Positions 8,401 through 17,461 of a DNA stretch of 64,000 bases are shown piece after piece. A program made the translations under genes and the position numbers. Source of the stretch: Ruegeria atlantica (GTDB taxonomy: Bacteria; Pseudomonadota; Alphaproteobacteria; Rhodobacterales; Rhodobacteraceae); the NCBI RefSeq assembly GCF_001458195.1, contig NZ_CYPU01000006.1, positions 81,261 to 145,260 on the forward strand, written 5' to 3'. The notes under the pieces are model-generated. The model had not been told where the DNA came from, made no database searches, and worked only from the letters and a program-made list of their open reading frames with translations. The first letter of the stretch is position 1, and each line of letters begins with the position of its first letter.

Positions 8401-9435
8401 ATGACGACAAGACGTAAGTTTCTGAAAACCGCTGGGGTTGGCGTTGCTGCCGCACCACTGGCGACGCCTGCCTTGGCGCAGAACACGATCACATGGCGGA
8501 TGCAGACCTATGCAGGTCCTGCGCTGGCTGAGCATGTGATTGATCCTGCGATCAAGATGTTCAACCAGATCGCCGGTGACCGGATGCAGATCGAGCTGTT
8601 CTATGCCGATCAGCTGGTCCCGACGGGCGAGTTGTTCCGTGCGATGCAGAAAGGCACCATCGACGCGGTTCAATCGGACGATGACTCGATGGCGTCGCCG
8701 ACCGAAGTCACCGTGTTTGGCGGCTACTTCCCGTTCGCCTCACGCTATTCGCTGGACGTGCCTGTGCTGTTCAACCAGTGGGGCCTGAACGAGATCTGGG
8801 ACGAGGAATACTCCAAGGTCGGCGTCAAGCACATCAGCGCCGGAGCATGGGACCCTTGCCACTTTGCGACCAAGGACCCGATCAACTCGCTGGCGGATAT
8901 GAAGGGCAAACGCATCTTCACCTTCCCGACGGCGGGGCGCTTCCTGTCTCAGTTCGGCGTCGTGCCGGTAACCCTGCCGTGGGAAGACATCGAGGTTGCG
9001 GTTCAAACGGGCGAACTGGACGGTATCGCGTGGTCGGGCATCACCGAAGACTACACCGTCGGCTGGGCCGATGTGACCAACTATTTCCTGACCAACAACG
9101 TGTCGGGCGCCTGGGCGGGTCACTTCTTTGCCAATATGGACCGCTGGAACGAACTACCCGAAGATCTGCAGACCCTGTTCAAGGTTTGCTGTGATCAGTC
9201 ACATTACTACCGTCAGTGGTGGTATTGGGGTGGTGAGGCCAACCTGCGCGTCAACGGCACCAAGATGCAATTGACCTCTATCCCGGACGAAGAATGGGTA
9301 ACCGTTGAGGAAGCCGCCGTGAAGTTCTGGGACGAAGTTGCAGCCGAGTCCGAGACCAAAGCGAAAGTTGTCGACATCTTCAAGCGTTACAACGCCGAGA
9401 TGCTAAAGGCTGGTCGGCCCTATCGTTACACCTAA
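8401..9435 (+). CDS. dctP: TRAP transporter substrate-binding protein (DctP-like), TAT signal
   Basis: The protein is 344 residues. It starts with a twin-arginine signal (TTRRKFLKTAG, hydrophobic stretch, cleavage after PALAQ), so it is exported folded. The mature part is a DctP-family periplasmic binding protein, with LADMKGKRIFTFPTAGRFL in the ligand-binding region. TAT-exported TRAP receptors often form dimers and bind keto-acids or related carboxylates; the ligand here is unknown. GGAGAGG precedes the ATG. A stable hairpin downstream may protect or terminate this transcript. Confidence 0.92.
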   Translation: MTTRRKFLKTAGVGVAAAPLATPALAQNTITWRMQTYAGPALAEHVIDPAIKMFNQIAGDRMQIELFYADQLVPTGELFRAMQKGTIDAVQSDDDSMASPTEVTVFGGYFPFASRYSLDVPVLFNQWGLNEIWDEEYSKVGVKHISAGAWDPCHFATKDPINSLADMKGKRIFTFPTAGRFLSQFGVVPVTLPWEDIEVAVQTGELDGIAWSGITEDYTVGWADVTNYFLTNNVSGAWAGHFFANMDRWNELPEDLQTLFKVCCDQSHYYRQWWYWGGEANLRVNGTKMQLTSIPDEEWVTVEEAAVKFWDEVAAESETKAKVVDIFKRYNAEMLKAGRPYRYT

Positions 9436-9446
9436 GAAACCCTTCT

Positions 9447-9478
9447 TCCCGACGCGTGGGGCACCCCGTGCGTCGGGA
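9447..9478 (+). terminator. Hairpin after the TRAP receptor gene
   Basis: TCCCGACGC pairs with GCGTCGGGA, and inner TGGGG with CCCC. No good T run follows (TTGG), so it may be a 3' stabiliser or partial terminator that sets receptor level above downstream genes. Confidence 0.6.
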
Positions 9479-9583
9479 TTGGACATCAATAAGCGACACC
9501 ATTTATGCTCTCGTCTGTTCCAAGAATAGAAAAACAAAACCGGAAGCACATTTGTGCGCACCGGTCAGACGAGGTGTGAACAT

Positions 9584-11269
9584 ATGGCTATCGCGAGCTT
9601 TTTGATTGAGATTTTTGCCGCAACCATGTTGCTGCTATTCGCCGTACGCTTGGTTCGTACCGGTATCGAACGGCGCTTTGGTGCGCTGTTTCAGTCGATC
9701 CTGACACGCCACTCCAACAGCTTTGTTGCAGGGGGGGCTGGCATGGTTCTGGCCACGATCTTGCAAAGCTCGGCCGCCGTTACGGTTTTGCTGACCGGTT
9801 TCGCTGCGGCGGGGATGGTGACGTTTGGGATGGCGCTGGCGGGTGTTTTGGGCGCGGATTTGGGCGCCGCTTTAGTCATTCAGGTTCTGTCCTATGATCT
9901 GGGCTGGCTTCAACCCGCATTGCTGGCGTTGGGCGGTTGGCTGTACCTGAAATCCGAACGGTCGAATGTACGGCTTATGGGCCGGATCGTTCTGGGCGTC
10001 GCCTTTATCCTGATCTCGCTTCAATTCCTGCGCGAAGCAGTTGAGCCGATCCGCGAAAGCGCGTTTTTGCCCGCAATCGCGGGGTATCTTGAGACCGATT
10101 ATTTCAGCGCCTTTATCGTTGGTGCGGTTCTGGCCTTTGTCATGCACAGCTCGGTCGCGACGATCCTGATGTGCGTGGCCTTGGTTCAGATCGGTGCAAT
10201 TCCCTTTGCCGCCGGGTTGTCGCTGGTGCTGGGAGCAAATCTGGGTTCGGCCTTTATTCCAATGTGGCTGACGCGCGATATGACCGTCTCAGCCCGGCGT
10301 ATTCCTCTGGCCAACCTCTTATTGCGGGGAAGCGCGGCGCTGGTAATGCTGATCGTCGTGAATGTTGGCGGGTTGCAAGAGGCGCTATTGGTGACGAGCC
10401 CGGCGCAGTCTCTGATTTTTGCACATATCGGTTTCAATTTGGCTGTATTCCTGCTGGCCACAGGCTTCGTGAACCAGTTGGAACAGCCGATGGCCGTTCT
10501 GATGGCGGAGCCCAAAGCCGAGGCCAATGCGCTGGATCAGTTTTCGGATGCGCTGACACCGCTGGGGGACCCCAGCGGCGAAAGGGCCAGCGTTGCGATG
10601 TCCTCGGTGCGTCACGAACTGTTGCAGATGATCACGCAGGTCGAGCGTATGTTCCGCCCCGTTTTGGATATCTACGAACAGGATGACAGCGACGCGATTT
10701 CCGCGCTTTGGCAGCAGGATGAGCGGGTCAATACGCAACTGACCGAGATCCGCCGTTTCGTCGCGCGCATGCCGCGGCAGAATATGAGCAAAGGGCAGAT
10801 CAAAGCCGCACGAGGGTTGGTCGAATATGCCATCCGTCTTGAAGCTGCTGGCGATGTCGTCTCGAACCGGATGACCCGAACGGCGCAGATCAAGCACACA
10901 GAACGTTCGGAATTCTCGGCGCAGGGATGGAAAGAGCTGAAGGATTTGCACGCGGCCATTCTGGAAAGCTTCTCGCTGGCGCGTCACGTGCTGTTGGTGG
11001 ACGACATGGATTGTGCCCGCCGGCTGGTGTTGGACAAGGCCGAGGTCAAGCGGATGTCCCGCAATAGCCGCAAGGCGCACCTCAAACGGTTGGAGCGCGG
11101 TCAGACTGAGAGTTTCCAGTCCTCCGATCTGCATCTGGAAACGCTGCGGTCCATGCGTGATCTGCATGGGCACATCGCCGCCATCGCCTATCCGATCCTC
11201 TACAAAAGCGGTCAGGTTCTGGAAACGCGCCTGGTGATGGAAATGGAAAAAGAAGCCAACGATGACTGA
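9584..11269 (+). CDS. Na/Pi-cotransporter-like membrane protein with PhoU-like tail
   Basis: 561 residues. The first ~310 form the Na/Pi cotransporter II-related domain, with two inverted glutamine/serine repeat motifs (ATILQSSAAVTVLLTGF near residue 57 and FVMHSSVATILM near 185). The last ~220 are helical and PhoU-like. ATG 9584 has GAGG 9 nt upstream; GTG 9554 would add ten residues. These proteins are linked to phosphate or other anion uptake or balance, with poorly known substrates. It sits inside the catabolic island without its own obvious regulator; its role there is unclear. Confidence 0.85.
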   Translation: MAIASFLIEIFAATMLLLFAVRLVRTGIERRFGALFQSILTRHSNSFVAGGAGMVLATILQSSAAVTVLLTGFAAAGMVTFGMALAGVLGADLGAALVIQVLSYDLGWLQPALLALGGWLYLKSERSNVRLMGRIVLGVAFILISLQFLREAVEPIRESAFLPAIAGYLETDYFSAFIVGAVLAFVMHSSVATILMCVALVQIGAIPFAAGLSLVLGANLGSAFIPMWLTRDMTVSARRIPLANLLLRGSAALVMLIVVNVGGLQEALLVTSPAQSLIFAHIGFNLAVFLLATGFVNQLEQPMAVLMAEPKAEANALDQFSDALTPLGDPSGERASVAMSSVRHELLQMITQVERMFRPVLDIYEQDDSDAISALWQQDERVNTQLTEIRRFVARMPRQNMSKGQIKAARGLVEYAIRLEAAGDVVSNRMTRTAQIKHTERSEFSAQGWKELKDLHAAILESFSLARHVLLVDDMDCARRLVLDKAEVKRMSRNSRKAHLKRLERGQTESFQSSDLHLETLRSMRDLHGHIAAIAYPILYKSGQVLETRLVMEMEKEANDD

Positions 11270-11316
11270 CGGCAGGTAATCGAAACCGAGGTCTATGTAA
11301 GTGACAAAGGATACCA

Positions 11317-12681
11317 ATGATGGGCAATGATGCGATTTTGGCTGATCTGAAAGCCAAATTCGAGGCGGGCGAGGTCGACACGGTGCTGGTCTGCATGGTG
11401 GACATGCAGGGCCGCCTGATGGGTAAGCGGTTTCACGCAGGCCATTTCGTGGCGGGCGCATGGGAAGAGACACATTGCTGCAACTACCTGCTGGCCACAG
11501 ATCTGGAGATGGCGACACCCGACGGCTATGCCTCGACCAGTTGGGAGCGGGGTTATGGCGATTATGTCATGAAGCCCGACCTGAGCACACTGCGCCCAGT
11601 GCCGTGGCTGGAAGGCACGGCGATGGTGATGTGCGATGTGCTGGATCACCACACCCATGAAGAGGTTCCACACGCGCCTCGGTCTATTTTGAAGAAGCAG
11701 GTCAACCGGCTGAAGGCCATGGGCTATGACGCGATGTGCGCCACCGAGCTGGAGTTTTTCCTCTTTGAGAAGAGCTTTGACCAGATCCGCAAGGAAGGCT
11801 TCCGCGATCTGGAGCCGATCTCGGGCTATAACGAAGATTATCACATCCTTCAGACCACCAAGGAAGAGCATGTGATGCGCCCGATCCGCAACCATCTGTG
11901 GAATGCGGGGATTCCGGTTGAGAACTCGAAAGGCGAGGCCGAGACCGGGCAGGAAGAGCTGAACATCAAATATGCACCGGCGATGGACACGGCCGAATAC
12001 CACTCGATCGCCAAGAACGCGGCGAAAGAGATCGCCTGGCAACACGGTCACGCGGCGACATTCCTGCCGAAGTGGCACCATGACAAGGTGGGCAGCTCGT
12101 CCCACGTGCATCAGTCGCTTTGGGCGGATGGCAAGCCAGCGTTTTATGATGCGGATAACGCGTTGGGTATGTCGGCGCTGATGAAAAGCTATATGGCGGG
12201 TCTGCTAAAATATGCCGCTGACTACACCTATTTCATGGCCCCTTACATCAACAGCTACAAGCGGTTCATGAAGGGCACCTTTGCGCCGACACGGATTATC
12301 TGGTCGGTGGACAACCGTACGGCTGGCTTTCGTCTGTGCGGCGATGGGACGAAAGCCGTGCGGGTCGAGTGTCGTATTCCGGGATCAGATATGAACCCGT
12401 ATCTGGCGATGGCTGGCATGTTGGCCGCCGGGATTGCCGGTATTGAAGAAGGCTTGGAACTGCAGCCGCCAACCACCGGTGATGTTTATCAGGGTGACAC
12501 CGGCATGATCCCCGGCAATCTGCGCGCAGCACGGGATGCGCTGCACGGGTCATCGATGCTGCGGGCTGCCATGGGCGAAGAGGTGGTCGATCACTATACC
12601 CGCGCGGCGGAAGTCGAGATCGAGGAATTCGAGCGGGTTGTGACGGATTGGGAAATTGCCCGGGGGTTTGAGCGGGCTTGA
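11317..12681 (+). CDS. Glutamine-synthetase-like gamma-glutamylamide ligase
   Basis: The protein is 454 residues of the GS superfamily: an N-terminal beta-grasp (GKRFHAGHFV) and a catalytic domain with metal and ATP residues in CATELEFFLFE, GEAETGQEELNIKY, SSSHVHQSLW, DNRTAGFRLCG and VRVECRIPGSDMNPYLA. It lacks the adenylylation-type NLYDLP tail of housekeeping GlnA. Such GS-like enzymes join glutamate to amines (GlnT, PuuA, IpuC and GmaS types). Aldehyde and alcohol dehydrogenases directly downstream fit an amino-alcohol substrate whose glutamyl amide is then oxidised. AAAGGA lies 5 nt before the ATG. Exact substrate not readable from sequence. Confidence 0.85.
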   Translation: MMGNDAILADLKAKFEAGEVDTVLVCMVDMQGRLMGKRFHAGHFVAGAWEETHCCNYLLATDLEMATPDGYASTSWERGYGDYVMKPDLSTLRPVPWLEGTAMVMCDVLDHHTHEEVPHAPRSILKKQVNRLKAMGYDAMCATELEFFLFEKSFDQIRKEGFRDLEPISGYNEDYHILQTTKEEHVMRPIRNHLWNAGIPVENSKGEAETGQEELNIKYAPAMDTAEYHSIAKNAAKEIAWQHGHAATFLPKWHHDKVGSSSHVHQSLWADGKPAFYDADNALGMSALMKSYMAGLLKYAADYTYFMAPYINSYKRFMKGTFAPTRIIWSVDNRTAGFRLCGDGTKAVRVECRIPGSDMNPYLAMAGMLAAGIAGIEEGLELQPPTTGDVYQGDTGMIPGNLRAARDALHGSSMLRAAMGEEVVDHYTRAAEVEIEEFERVVTDWEIARGFERA

Positions 12682-12710
12682 GATTGGGTCCGGCTGGGGG
12701 CTTTGCCCGC

Positions 12711-12736
12711 CGCCATTGGCGCTCGAACCAATGGCG
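12711..12736 (+). other. Intercistronic hairpin between GS-like and ALDH genes
   Basis: CGCCATTGG pairs perfectly with CCAATGGCG around an 8-nt loop. There is no T run, so it is more likely an mRNA-processing or stability element than a full terminator. Confidence 0.45.
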
Positions 12737-12812
12737 CACCAATGGCAGCACCCAAAGGATATTTGTGGCCAGATGAAGCAGGGATCCTGTTTCTTTCGGA
12801 ATTGGAGTGGAT

Positions 12813-14195
12813 ATGGGGCAGATGTTGAAATGTGTCTCGCCGATTGATGGATCGGTTTTTGCTGAACGTGAAGTGCTATCACGGGATGCAGCGTTTGAAG
12901 CGGCAGCGCGATCGCGGGCGGCACAGGCAGAATGGGCGGCGCGGCCGTTGCAGGAACGTATCGATCTTGTCATGGCAGGCGTGGCTGCGGTTGGGGCGAT
13001 GAATGACGAGATTGTGCCCGAGTTGGCGCATATGATGGGTCGTCCGGTACGTTATGGCGGTGAGTTTGGCGGCTTTAACGAGCGTGCGAGCCATATGGCT
13101 CAGATTGCCGAGGCGTCTCTGGCTGATATCGTAGTGGGCGAGGATGAAACCTTCAAACGCTATATCAAGCGCATTCCGCACGGCGTGGTATTTGTAGTGG
13201 CGCCCTGGAACTATCCCTACATGACCGCAATCAACACTGTGGCCCCGGCGCTGATCGCGGGGAACACTGTGATCCTGAAGCATGCCACGCAGACGCTGCT
13301 GGTGGGCGAGCGCATGGCCCAAGCGTTTCATTCCGTGGGTATACCCGAAGATGTGTTTCAGAATGTCTTCCTGAGCCATGACGTGACTAATGACCTGATC
13401 GCAGGCAATGCGTTCGACTTTGTAAATTTCACCGGATCGGTCGGTGGCGGCCAAGCGATGGAGCGCGCGGCAGCGGGAACCTTCACCGGCGTTGGGACCG
13501 AGTTGGGTGGCAAAGATCCGGGCTATGTCATGGACGATGCCGATCTGGATGCTGCCGTGGAGACGTTGATTGACGGCGCGATGTTCAACTCGGGCCAATG
13601 CTGCTGCGGGATCGAGCGGATTTACGTCCACGAAAGCCTGTATGATGCCTTCGTCGCCAAGGCGGTTGAGGTTGTTAAGGGCTATGAGCTAGGCAACCCG
13701 CTGGATACTGAGACGACAATTGGTCCGATGGCCAATGTACGTTTCGCCGACGAAGTACGCGCGCAGATCGCCGAGGCTGTCGAAGCGGGGGCCGTGGCCC
13801 ATATCGATACCTTTGCCGAGGATGATGGGGGCGCTTACCTGACACCACAAATCCTGACCGATGTCACGCACGACATGCGCGTAATGCGGGACGAGAGTTT
13901 CGGTCCTGTGGTCGGCATCGTGAGGGTGTCTTCGGATGACGAAGCCATCGCTTTGATGAATGACAGTGAATTTGGTCTGACAGCCAGCCTGTGGACCCGC
14001 GATTTAGACCGGGCCGCACGGGTGGGCGATGCAATCGAAACCGGAACTGTGTTCATGAACCGCGCGGATTATTTGGATCCGGGCCTGTGCTGGACCGGTT
14101 GCAAGAACACCGGGCGCGGCGGCGGGCTATCAATAATTGGTTATCACAACCTGACACGTCCTAAATCCTACCACCTGAAAAAGGTCACGGGCTAA
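12813..14195 (+). CDS. NAD(P)-dependent aldehyde dehydrogenase
   Basis: 460 residues of the ALDH superfamily. Visible are the cofactor/active-site asparagine region (VVAPWNYPYMTAIN), the Rossmann loop NFTGSVGGG, the general-base glutamate in TELGGKDPGYV, and the catalytic cysteine in NSGQCCCGIER near residue 265, with three adjacent cysteines. DESFGPVVGI is also typical. ATG 12813 with GGAG 5 nt upstream is preferred over GTG 12807. In this cluster it would oxidise the aldehyde made by the downstream alcohol dehydrogenase to the acid. Confidence 0.92.
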   Translation: MGQMLKCVSPIDGSVFAEREVLSRDAAFEAAARSRAAQAEWAARPLQERIDLVMAGVAAVGAMNDEIVPELAHMMGRPVRYGGEFGGFNERASHMAQIAEASLADIVVGEDETFKRYIKRIPHGVVFVVAPWNYPYMTAINTVAPALIAGNTVILKHATQTLLVGERMAQAFHSVGIPEDVFQNVFLSHDVTNDLIAGNAFDFVNFTGSVGGGQAMERAAAGTFTGVGTELGGKDPGYVMDDADLDAAVETLIDGAMFNSGQCCCGIERIYVHESLYDAFVAKAVEVVKGYELGNPLDTETTIGPMANVRFADEVRAQIAEAVEAGAVAHIDTFAEDDGGAYLTPQILTDVTHDMRVMRDESFGPVVGIVRVSSDDEAIALMNDSEFGLTASLWTRDLDRAARVGDAIETGTVFMNRADYLDPGLCWTGCKNTGRGGGLSIIGYHNLTRPKSYHLKKVTG

Positions 14196-14204
14196 GGGCA
14201 ACGG

Positions 14205-14237
14205 CCTGCCCGGTTCAGACCCCCTCGGCCGGGCAGG
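14205..14237 (+). other. Intercistronic hairpin between ALDH and ADH genes
   Basis: CCTGCCCGG pairs with CCGGGCAGG across a 15-nt loop. It lies midway between the two dehydrogenase genes and could tune the downstream message level. Confidence 0.45.
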
Positions 14238-14262
14238 TCTCAAATTACAAAGGAAACCTGAC

Positions 14263-15408
14263 ATGTCACTTGTTGGAAACTGGTCCTATCCGACCGCTAT
14301 CAAATTCGGCGCAGGCCGCATCAAGGAACTGCCCGAGGCATGTGCTGCCGCTGGTATGAAAAGGCCGTTGTTGGTCACCGACAAAGGGTTGGCCGATCTG
14401 CCGATCACCGCGGCAACGCTGGATATCATGGAGGCCGCAGGGCTGGGGCGCGGGCTATTCAGCGACGTGGATCCTAACCCGAACGAAAAAAATCTTGAGG
14501 CAGGGGTCGCGGCCTACAATGCGGGCGGCCATGATGGTGTGATCGCTTTTGGCGGCGGTTCCGGGTTGGATCTGGGCAAGATGGTTGCCTTTATGGCAGG
14601 GCAGACGCGCCCGGTTTGGGATTTCGAGGATATCGGCGATTGGTGGACACGCGCGGATTCGGATGTCATTGCGCCGATTATCGCTGTGCCGACCACAGCC
14701 GGGACCGGGTCCGAGGTCGGGCGCGCCAGTGTCATCACGAATTCCGAAACCCACGCAAAAAAGATTATTTTCCATCCTAAGGTTCTGCCGACCGTGGTGA
14801 TCTGCGACCCCGAGCTGACGGTTGGCATGCCTAAATTCATCACGGCAGGCACTGGCCTGGATGCATTTGCACACTGCGTTGAGGCGTATTCCAGCCCGCA
14901 TTATCATCCGATGAGCCACGGTATTGCGCTGGAAGGTATGCGGCTGGTCAAGGAGTACCTGCCACGCGCTTATGCAGATGGCACGGATATCGAGGCCCGC
15001 GCACAGATGATGAGCGCAGCAGCCATGGGGGCGACCGCCTTTCAGAAAGGTCTGGGCGCGATTCACGCCATGAGCCACCCGATTGGCGCGGTTTTCAACA
15101 CTCACCACGGCACCACCAACGCGGTTTGCATGCCTGCAGTGCTGGAGTTCAATGCGCCAGCTATTGCTGATCGGTTTCAGTCGGCGGCAGCCTATCTGGG
15201 AATTGATGGCGGCTTTGATGGCGTCCGCGGTTTTGTCCAGTCGTTCAACGACTCGCTGGGTATCCCAACCAGACTGTCCGAACTGGGTGTAACCGAAGCT
15301 GCAATCCCGGAGCTGGTGCAAGGCGCGATCATCGATCCGTCTTGTGGTGGTAACCCAATCGAATTGACAGAGGACAATCTGACCGCTCTGTTCAAGGCTG
15401 CATTGTGA
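14263..15408 (+). CDS. Iron-containing (group III) alcohol dehydrogenase
   Basis: 381 residues. The N-terminal nucleotide-binding half carries GGGSGLDLGKM; the C-terminal half carries metal ligands in DAFAHCVEAY, HAMSHPIGAVF and NTHHGTTNAV, the usual Asp/His/His/His set. AAAGGAAA precedes the ATG. It follows the aldehyde dehydrogenase gene and would convert a primary alcohol, possibly a gamma-glutamyl amino alcohol, to the aldehyde. It could equally act on a free alcohol. Confidence 0.92.
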   Translation: MSLVGNWSYPTAIKFGAGRIKELPEACAAAGMKRPLLVTDKGLADLPITAATLDIMEAAGLGRGLFSDVDPNPNEKNLEAGVAAYNAGGHDGVIAFGGGSGLDLGKMVAFMAGQTRPVWDFEDIGDWWTRADSDVIAPIIAVPTTAGTGSEVGRASVITNSETHAKKIIFHPKVLPTVVICDPELTVGMPKFITAGTGLDAFAHCVEAYSSPHYHPMSHGIALEGMRLVKEYLPRAYADGTDIEARAQMMSAAAMGATAFQKGLGAIHAMSHPIGAVFNTHHGTTNAVCMPAVLEFNAPAIADRFQSAAAYLGIDGGFDGVRGFVQSFNDSLGIPTRLSELGVTEAAIPELVQGAIIDPSCGGNPIELTEDNLTALFKAAL

Positions 15409-15434
15409 TCGGTCTTGCTCTGTGCAAGTAACGA

Positions 15435-15465
15435 AACCGGCCCGTATCTTGGGCCGGTTCTCTCT
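15435..15465 (+). terminator. Hairpin between ADH and EamA genes
   Basis: AACCGGCCC, a 7-nt loop, then GGGCCGGTT and CTCTCT. A moderate terminator or attenuator ahead of the EamA gene. Confidence 0.55.
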
Positions 15466-15482
15466 GCGCGAAAGGTTCGGAC

Positions 15483-16322
15483 GTGACTCTGTTTGTCATC
15501 GCCATCATTTTGACGGCTGCGTTGCTGCATGCGGTGTGGAACGCCATCGTCAAAACAGCCGCCGACCGAACGACTACATTGGGCCTTGTCGCATTTGGGC
15601 ATGTCATCCCTGCGACAGCGATGATCCTGCTGCTGCCTCTGCCCAGCGTTGAGAGCTTTCCCTATATCCTGATCTCGACCGTCGTGCATTTTGGGTACTA
15701 CTACATGCTAGGAAAAGCCTATCAGCATGGGGATCTGAGCGTCGTCTATCCGATCGCTCGCGGTATCGTGCCTGCGCTGGTCTCGCTCTGGGCGATAATC
15801 CTGGTGGGCGAGGTTCTGCCGCTGCAGGCATGGGGCGGGATTGCGCTGATCGCGCTTGGTATTCAGCTCAGCAGTTGGAGTGCCTTGCGGTCCGGCGTTG
15901 GGCGCTGGGCGCTGTGGTTTGCACTGGGTACGGGGTTTTGCATCTCGATCTATTCGGTGGTGGACGGCATCGGGGTGCGGCTGTCGGGCAGTACGCTTAG
16001 CTACTGGGCCTGGGGCGCTTTCCTGCACCTGTTCATCGCCGGGTTTGTTGGCATCAAAAAGCGGGACACACTGGCCAGCCTTCCTGCAAAGGTCTGGATG
16101 ATCGGAATCCTAGGCGGGCTGGTGTCGATGACGGCCTATGGTCTGGTGCTTTACGCCAAGAATTTCGCACCACTGGGTGCAGTTTCAGCATTGCGCGAGA
16201 CTTCGGTGATCTTCGCAGCGCTGATCGGGTTCATCTTCCTGCATGAAGGCAACTGGATGCGTCGCCTTGGTGCGGCCCTACTGATGGCCGTTGGCGTTGC
16301 CCTGATCGGAATGTCCGTCTGA
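15483..16322 (+). CDS. EamA-family (DMT) transporter
   Basis: 279 residues with about ten membrane spans formed by two EamA repeats (residues 1-135 and 145-278). Starts at GTG with AAAGG about 8 nt upstream. DMT permeases commonly export amino acids or metabolites. Placed at the end of the catabolic island, it may export a by-product or import a related metabolite; direction and substrate are unknown. Confidence 0.85.
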   Translation: MTLFVIAIILTAALLHAVWNAIVKTAADRTTTLGLVAFGHVIPATAMILLLPLPSVESFPYILISTVVHFGYYYMLGKAYQHGDLSVVYPIARGIVPALVSLWAIILVGEVLPLQAWGGIALIALGIQLSSWSALRSGVGRWALWFALGTGFCISIYSVVDGIGVRLSGSTLSYWAWGAFLHLFIAGFVGIKKRDTLASLPAKVWMIGILGGLVSMTAYGLVLYAKNFAPLGAVSALRETSVIFAALIGFIFLHEGNWMRRLGAALLMAVGVALIGMSV

Positions 16323-16390
16323 CCCCGGCGGCCTTGCCGCGCGCGCCTGTCGTCTCGCATAGTGGGGGCAAGTGACGAGAGGGCGTTTTG

Positions 16391-17161
16391 ATGACCAAAG
16401 AGATTGTTCTGATCCACGGGGCCTTTGCCGGACCTTGGTGTATGGCGGACTACGCGGGTTTCTTTCGCGCGCGCGGTTGGACGGTGCACATCCCTGCGCT
16501 GCGCTTTCATGGTGGAGGCCCCAAGGCCGAACCTGACCCCGGCCTTACGGATACCAGTGTCGCGGATTATGCCAATGATATTGCTGAGCTCGTGCAGGGA
16601 TTGGACAGCAAGCCGGTCATCCTCGGCCATGCCATCGCGGGCGTGGTGGCGCAGCAAGTGGCCGCGCGTGGGTTGGCCAGCGCCATTGTCCTGATAAACC
16701 CGAACGCGCCGTGGGGCACCTTGCCCGAAACCGACGATGAACGCGCCATCCCGCGCGCGCTGATGGAGGGCGGGGCGTTCTGGAAGCAACCCATGCGGGT
16801 CGAGTTCGACCTGATGGCCCCCTTTGCGCTGAACAAGATGCCCGAGGCGCAGCAGCATGAGGTGTTCGACCAGCTGGGGGCCGAAAGCGGGCAGGTGATG
16901 TTCGAGATGTTCTTTTGGATGTTCGACGACCACCACGCGATGAAGGTCGACATCGACAAGGTCGATTGCCCGGTGCTGATCGTGTCGGGAACCGAGGACC
17001 GCGCCGTCAACCCCGACACCTGCCGTGCTCTGGCCAACCTGTACGGGGATCGCGCGACATTTATGCCCGTGAAAAACCACGCGCATTTCCTGTTCATGGA
17101 GCCCGGCTGGGAGCATCCCGCCGGCCAGATAGCGGACTGGCTGGAGGGGAAGGTGGGCTAG
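16391..17161 (+). CDS. Alpha/beta-hydrolase fold protein with alanine at the nucleophile position
   Basis: 256 residues. The fold landmarks are clear: HGAFAGPW oxyanion loop near residue 9, SGTEDRAVNPD acid loop, and KNHAHFLFMEPG with the expected catalytic histidine. The nucleophile elbow reads LGHAIAG where relatives have GHSxGG, so the serine is replaced by alanine (codon GCC). The protein may be inactive as an esterase, use another mechanism, or serve as a binding protein. GAGAGGG precedes the ATG. Confidence 0.85.
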   Translation: MTKEIVLIHGAFAGPWCMADYAGFFRARGWTVHIPALRFHGGGPKAEPDPGLTDTSVADYANDIAELVQGLDSKPVILGHAIAGVVAQQVAARGLASAIVLINPNAPWGTLPETDDERAIPRALMEGGAFWKQPMRVEFDLMAPFALNKMPEAQQHEVFDQLGAESGQVMFEMFFWMFDDHHAMKVDIDKVDCPVLIVSGTEDRAVNPDTCRALANLYGDRATFMPVKNHAHFLFMEPGWEHPAGQIADWLEGKVG

Positions 17162-17179
17162 AAGGCCCGACCTTTCAGT

Positions 17180-17461
17180 TCAGCGATTGACCTGAATACC
17201 GCTCTCCGGTTTCCACTTCATGGCACCGTCGCCGCCTTTGATACAACGCAGAAGGTGTTCTTCGCGCGTACTGGACGTTTCGGTCACGGTGTTGTTGCCA
17301 GAGATCACAACATAGGCGTCCACCGAATAAGCGAGGCCGTTGTAATAGCAGAACCGTAACTCTGCCCCGACCGGAATAGGCGATGCGCCGATCAGCGACT
17401 GCTGCGCGCTTGCCTGACTGGCCAGCAAGGCAAAGGCCAGCCCGAGGGTTAGTGTCTTCAT
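17180..17461 (-). CDS. Small secreted protein (DUF1496/YnjH-like)
   Basis: 93 residues with a clear Sec signal (MKTLTLGLAFALLASQASAQ). The mature part has two cysteines (RFCYYNGLAYSVDA and LLRCIKGG) that may form a disulfide. CYYNGLAYS recalls DUF1496 proteins, but the match is from memory and weak. GGGAGGAC precedes the ATG; an in-frame TTG further upstream is less likely because it would bury the signal peptide. Confidence 0.65.
   Translation of the reverse strand: MKTLTLGLAFALLASQASAQQSLIGASPIPVGAELRFCYYNGLAYSVDAYVVISGNNTVTETSSTREEHLLRCIKGGDGAMKWKPESGIQVNR

Noticed and set aside
7193..8458. 421-codon minus-strand frame over the TRAP permease
   Set aside because: Its product is rich in His, Gln and Arg, typical of a reverse frame of a hydrophobic protein.
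10385..11518. 377-codon minus-strand frame over the Na/Pi-like gene
   Set aside because: Shadow frame crossing into the GS-like gene's start; no SD and no recognisable motif.
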